A stretch of 8,686 nt of DNA, taken from an uncultured Collinsella sp. (GTDB lineage: Bacteria > Actinomycetota > Coriobacteriia > Coriobacteriales > Coriobacteriaceae). Of this stretch, positions 6,580 to 8,686 are shown piece after piece (position 1 is the first letter of the stretch; every line of letters begins with the position of its first letter). Both the position numbers and the translations under genes were made by a program. Under the pieces are notes generated by a model that was not told the origin of the DNA, made no database searches, and saw nothing but the letters and a program-made list of their open reading frames with translations. The stretch spans positions 1-8,686 of the forward strand of contig CATWCP010000042.1 in the NCBI GenBank assembly GCA_958349325.1. Reading direction: 5' to 3'.

Positions 6580-7580
6580 TGAAGGGAACGCATACCGTTG
6601 TCGTAGAGCGTGCAAAGGTCAAATACACACTCACGTTTAAGCGCAATATTTCCTTTATACGCGGCAACAGCGGCACGGGTAAAACGACGCTCATCTCGAT
6701 GATTCGCGACTACAACGACCGAGGACCGGAAAGCGGCGTTGCACTCAGTTGCGACGTGCCTTGCGAAACGCTTTCCGGCAGACGCTGGGAGCGCGAGCTA
6801 TCGATCATCGAAGATTCAATCGTCTTTCTAGATGAGGGTAACGAGTTTATCTACTCAAAGGACTTCGCCAAAGCCGTCAACGGCTCGTCCAACTATTTTG
6901 TTCTGATATCTCGTCGCGATGCCAACGAGCTCCCCTACAGCGTTGATGAGATCCTGAAGCTAGTCAACACGACAAGTAAAACAATCAATGGCCGCAAGAG
7001 CGACAGGCGCTTCTACTCGGTGACCAAGCCGCTATATGACCACACGGCAAGTATGCTGTATCAGGATCTAAATGTTGGATTCGAGGTACCCGACGCCGTA
7101 GTTGTCGAGGATAGCAAATCTGGCTATCAATTCTACGACGCTCTTTGCAACCGACTCGGGATCCCCTGCTATACCGCCACCGGCGTTGCGAATCTAAAAC
7201 GTACGATTCACGAATGTCCCGAGCAAAACATCCTTGCTATTGGAGACGGAGCAGCATTTGGTCCCTACATCGAAAAGGTGCTCGGACAGCGCGTTTACAA
7301 GAACGTACGCTTGTTCCTCCCCGAATCATTCGAGTGGACACTCCTGCAATCTGGCCTCATTCCCAGTAACGATATCTTAAAAATCCTCGAGGATCCCTCA
7401 AGCTATATCGAAAGCCGCGACTACCTGAGCTGGGAGCGGTTCTTCACCGATGTGTTGATCAAATACTCGGCAGACACTCGCTACGCCTACAGAAAGGTAA
7501 AGCTCAATGAGCAGTACCTGAGGCCGCAGGCGATGAATGCAGTTGCAAACGTCTTGCCCGAGTGCCTGAAGGCAGACTAG
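6579..7580 (+). CDS. P-loop ATPase partner of DUF4869, possible TOPRIM-like C-terminal half
   Basis: The 333-aa soluble protein has a Walker A motif RGNSGTGKTT (28-37) and a Walker B-like strand SIVFLDEGNEF (80-90, D85 and E86), followed by a strand ending in arginines, NYFVLISRR (105-113), that resembles a sensor-1 region. The ATPase core is compact, with under 50 residues between the Walker motifs and no ABC signature. The C-terminal half has AVVVEDSKSG (173-182, E177) and ILAIGDGAAFG (218-228, D223): strands ending in acidic residues, spaced somewhat as in TOPRIM nuclease domains, but without a clear DxD. LPESFEWTLLQSGLI (248-262) and LSWERFF (283-289) also look conserved. I recall homologues next to DUF4869 genes in gut bacteria. 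The ATG overlaps the previous stop and there is no strong SD, which points to translational coupling. Nuclease activity and a defence role are inference only. Confidence 0.75.
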   Translation: MKGTHTVVVERAKVKYTLTFKRNISFIRGNSGTGKTTLISMIRDYNDRGPESGVALSCDVPCETLSGRRWERELSIIEDSIVFLDEGNEFIYSKDFAKAVNGSSNYFVLISRRDANELPYSVDEILKLVNTTSKTINGRKSDRRFYSVTKPLYDHTASMLYQDLNVGFEVPDAVVVEDSKSGYQFYDALCNRLGIPCYTATGVANLKRTIHECPEQNILAIGDGAAFGPYIEKVLGQRVYKNVRLFLPESFEWTLLQSGLIPSNDILKILEDPSSYIESRDYLSWERFFTDVLIKYSADTRYAYRKVKLNEQYLRPQAMNAVANVLPECLKAD

Positions 7581-7585
7581 ATACA

Positions 7586-7621
7586 GCGGGGAGGGCCAAG
7601 TTGGTCCTCCCCGCTTTTGTT
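7586..7621 (+). terminator. strong rho-independent terminator after the ATPase gene
   Basis: GCGGGGAGGGCC (7586-7597) pairs with GGTCCTCCCCGC (7603-7614) over 12 positions with one G-U pair, around the loop AAGTT, followed by TTTTGTT. It starts five bases after the stop codon and closes the two-gene unit. Its T-tract touches the end of the opposite-strand acyltransferase remnant. Confidence 0.88.
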
Positions 7622-7849
7622 ACGCCTTCTTGATCACGTACGCCAATCCAATATCGCAGGCACAGCGTACGATTGACGCGAAGAACCACGATGCTGGCAG
7701 CGTCATAAGCAGAGGCTTGCTCACGCTCGGCTCCAGCCCCCTTTGGCGCGCCGTATAACCAATCCACATCAGCAGCACAATAGCAGCTCACGCCACGGCT
7801 TCGGCCTAAACGTATACCCGGCAAGAACAAAGAACACCGGCATGTGAAA
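7620..7849 (-). pseudogene. membrane acyltransferase (acyltransferase 3 type) remnant
   Basis: Read on the - strand from 7849, the frame gives FHMPVFFVLAGYTFRPKPWR and stops at 7769. FHMPVFFVLAGY is the early signature of integral-membrane acyltransferase 3 proteins, normally 320-400 aa. A second frame from 7787 gives 55 codons ending at a TAA (7622-7620), with two hydrophobic stretches (AAIVLLMWIGY and PASWFFASIV) and a basic end (VIKKA). This suits the last membrane segments of such a protein. So the N-terminal start, most of the middle and the frame continuity are missing: a deletion plus a frameshift. Such enzymes acylate cell-surface sugars. The first piece is recognised with fair confidence; assigning the second piece to the same gene is inference. 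Alternatively, two unrelated fragments are joined here. Confidence 0.6.
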
Positions 7850-7878
7850 AAGCCCAGACCACCAAGCGGTCTGGGCTT
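7847..7878 (-). terminator. terminator of tRNA-Arg
   Basis: On the - strand AAGCCCAGACC and GGTCTGGGCTT form a perfect 11-bp stem with a 7-base loop and run into TTTTT. It lies 9 bases past the CCA end of the tRNA. The T-tract is shared with the first codons of the acyltransferase remnant, so the break point of that remnant is at or near the terminator. Confidence 0.85.
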
Positions 7879-7887
7879 AATAAACGA

Positions 7888-7964
7888 TGGTGCTCCATGG
7901 CGGATTCGAACCGTCGACCTTGGGATTAGAAGTCCCCTGCTCTATCCAACTGAGCTAATGGAGC
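7888..7964 (-). tRNA. tRNA-Arg, anticodon UCU, CCA encoded
   Basis: The - strand folds as a cloverleaf: acceptor GCTCCAT (7964-7958) pairs with ATGGAGC (7898-7892) over 7 bp; the D arm is GCTC-AGTTGGATA-GAGC; the anticodon loop is CTTCTAA (anticodon TCT, reading AGA and AGG); the variable loop is 5 bases; and the T loop is TTCGAAT. Discriminator A is followed by an encoded CCA (7890-7888). Two non-pairs appear, at the top of the anticodon stem and in the second T-stem position (A-C), which do not prevent the fold. In this GC-rich genome AGA and AGG should be rare codons. It is followed by its own terminator. Confidence 0.93.
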
Positions 7965-8010
7965 AAATAGCCGCACGCCCAAGCAAGCGCAAGCCTGTCA
8001 GGCGCAAGTA

Positions 8011-8016
8011 ATTATA
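8011..8016 (-). promoter_or_regulatory. possible -10 box for tRNA-Arg
   Basis: TATAAT on the - strand lies 46 bases before the mature 5' end of the tRNA, just after the stop of the ABC ATPase gene. This would give a leader of about 40 bases for RNase P to remove. No convincing -35 is seen upstream, within the end of the ABC gene. The tRNA could instead be read through from that gene, since no clear terminator lies between them. Confidence 0.4.
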
Positions 8017-8018
8017 AC

Positions 8019-8686
8019 CTAGTTGAACTGCTCGCGATACGCCTTGCAGACCTCATCAACCGGGCCGTCCATGCGAAGGTCACCCTTCTCAATCCAAACG
8101 GCACGCTGGCAGATGCGCTCAACCTGCTCCATAGAGTGCGAAACGAACAGAACCGTCACGTCGCCGCTCTGGATAAAGTGCTGGATACGGTCCTCGCACT
8201 TCTGCTGGAAGAACACATCACCGACGGACAACGTCTCGTCAACGATCAGAATATCGGGCTCGGTAATCGTCGCGATTGCAAAGGCGATACGCGCCACCAT
8301 GCCCGAGGAGAAGTTCTTAAGCGGCATATCGACAAAGTTCTGCAGCTCAGCGAATTCGATAATGCCGTCAAAGTTGGCATCGATGAACTCCTTGGTATAG
8401 CCAAGCAGGGCGCCGTTCAGATAGATGTTCTCGCGGGCGGTCAGCTCGGGGTCAAAACCAGCACCAAGCTCAATCAGCGGCGCGATGTTACCGTGCACCT
8501 TAACGCTGCCCTCGCTTGGCTCAAGCACGCCAGCGATAATCTTGAGCATCGTAGACTTACCGGAACCATTGGTGCCAACCAGACCGACAACTTCGCCGCG
8601 ATGAATATCGAACGAGATGTGCTTAAGCGCTCTAAACTCCTCAAAGAACAGCTCGTGCTTGGCAAGCTTGATGAAGTACTCCTTGA
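8019..8686 (-). CDS. polysaccharide/teichoic acid ABC exporter ATPase, C-terminal part (5' end outside window)
   Basis: This is the cytoplasmic ATPase that drives export of a lipid-linked surface polymer with a membrane partner, as in the Wzm/Wzt and TagG/TagH pairs. About 221 residues are visible, and the frame is open to the window edge. Seen, numbered from the first whole codon: FRALKHISFDI (17-27), Walker A GTNGSGKST (37-45), IELGAGFDPELTARENI (71-87, the form typical of this subfamily), signature FSSGM (125-129) in place of LSGGQ, Walker B ILIVDE (145-150), and the H-loop in VSHSM (His183). It stops at YREQFN soon after the ATPase fold, so it lacks the long C-terminal sugar-binding domain of some Wzt proteins and is nearer the short TagH or RgpD style. 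The ATG at 8549 lies inside Walker A-linked sequence and is not the true start. The permease gene probably lies upstream, beyond the window. Confidence 0.92.
   Translation of the reverse strand, partial: KEYFIKLAKHELFFEEFRALKHISFDIHRGEVVGLVGTNGSGKSTMLKIIAGVLEPSEGSVKVHGNIAPLIELGAGFDPELTARENIYLNGALLGYTKEFIDANFDGIIEFAELQNFVDMPLKNFSSGMVARIAFAIATITEPDILIVDETLSVGDVFFQQKCEDRIQHFIQSGDVTVLFVSHSMEQVERICQRAVWIEKGDLRMDGPVDEVCKAYREQFN

Noticed and set aside
7504..7830. - strand open frame of 108 codons as a gene
   Set aside because: It runs antisense into the end of the ATPase gene and through its terminator, and its translation has no motif. The recognisable acyltransferase pieces are in the other two - strand frames.
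7965..8018. GCGCAAG repeats and CCTGTCAGG between tRNA-Arg and the ABC gene as a terminator or attachment site
   Set aside because: The stem is only about 4 bp, there is no T-run, and the 7-base direct repeats are too short to support an att site.

Overview
The window comes from a high-GC, Gram-positive-type anaerobe. Protein style, codon use and the layout of the aromatic operon fit a gut member of the Coriobacteriia, most likely Collinsella or a close relative. This is judged from memory of such genomes, not from a search. There are three regions.

(1) Positions 1-5999, + strand: a dense shikimate/chorismate/phenylalanine operon in very GC-rich sequence. It holds the 3' part of aroB, then aroA (EPSP synthase), aroC (chorismate synthase), pheA (chorismate mutase-prephenate dehydratase with an ACT domain), a fused aroE-aroK gene (shikimate dehydrogenase plus shikimate kinase) and aroQ (type II dehydroquinase). 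Genes overlap or abut, except for a small gap with its own SD before pheA and a 63-base gap before aroQ that holds a perfect 15-bp inverted repeat. Together the six genes encode every step from the dehydroquinate synthase product to phenylpyruvate. DAHP synthase, prephenate dehydrogenase and the final aminotransferase are not in view.

(2) Positions 6000-7887: an accessory stretch of visibly lower GC. A terminator closes the aro operon, and a consensus -10 box follows at once. Next come two translationally coupled genes: a 149-aa protein I recognise as DUF4869-like, and a 333-aa P-loop ATPase whose C-terminal half looks faintly TOPRIM-like. A strong terminator follows. This pair has no established function that I know of and is the best candidate here for an undescribed system. 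Behind it, on the - strand, lies a decayed membrane acyltransferase fragment.

(3) Positions 7888-8686, - strand: a tRNA-Arg(UCU) gene with its terminator, and the 3' part of an ABC-transporter ATPase of the Wzt/TagH polysaccharide-export type. The accessory pair therefore sits between a conserved biosynthetic operon and a tRNA gene, a common place for gene turnover.
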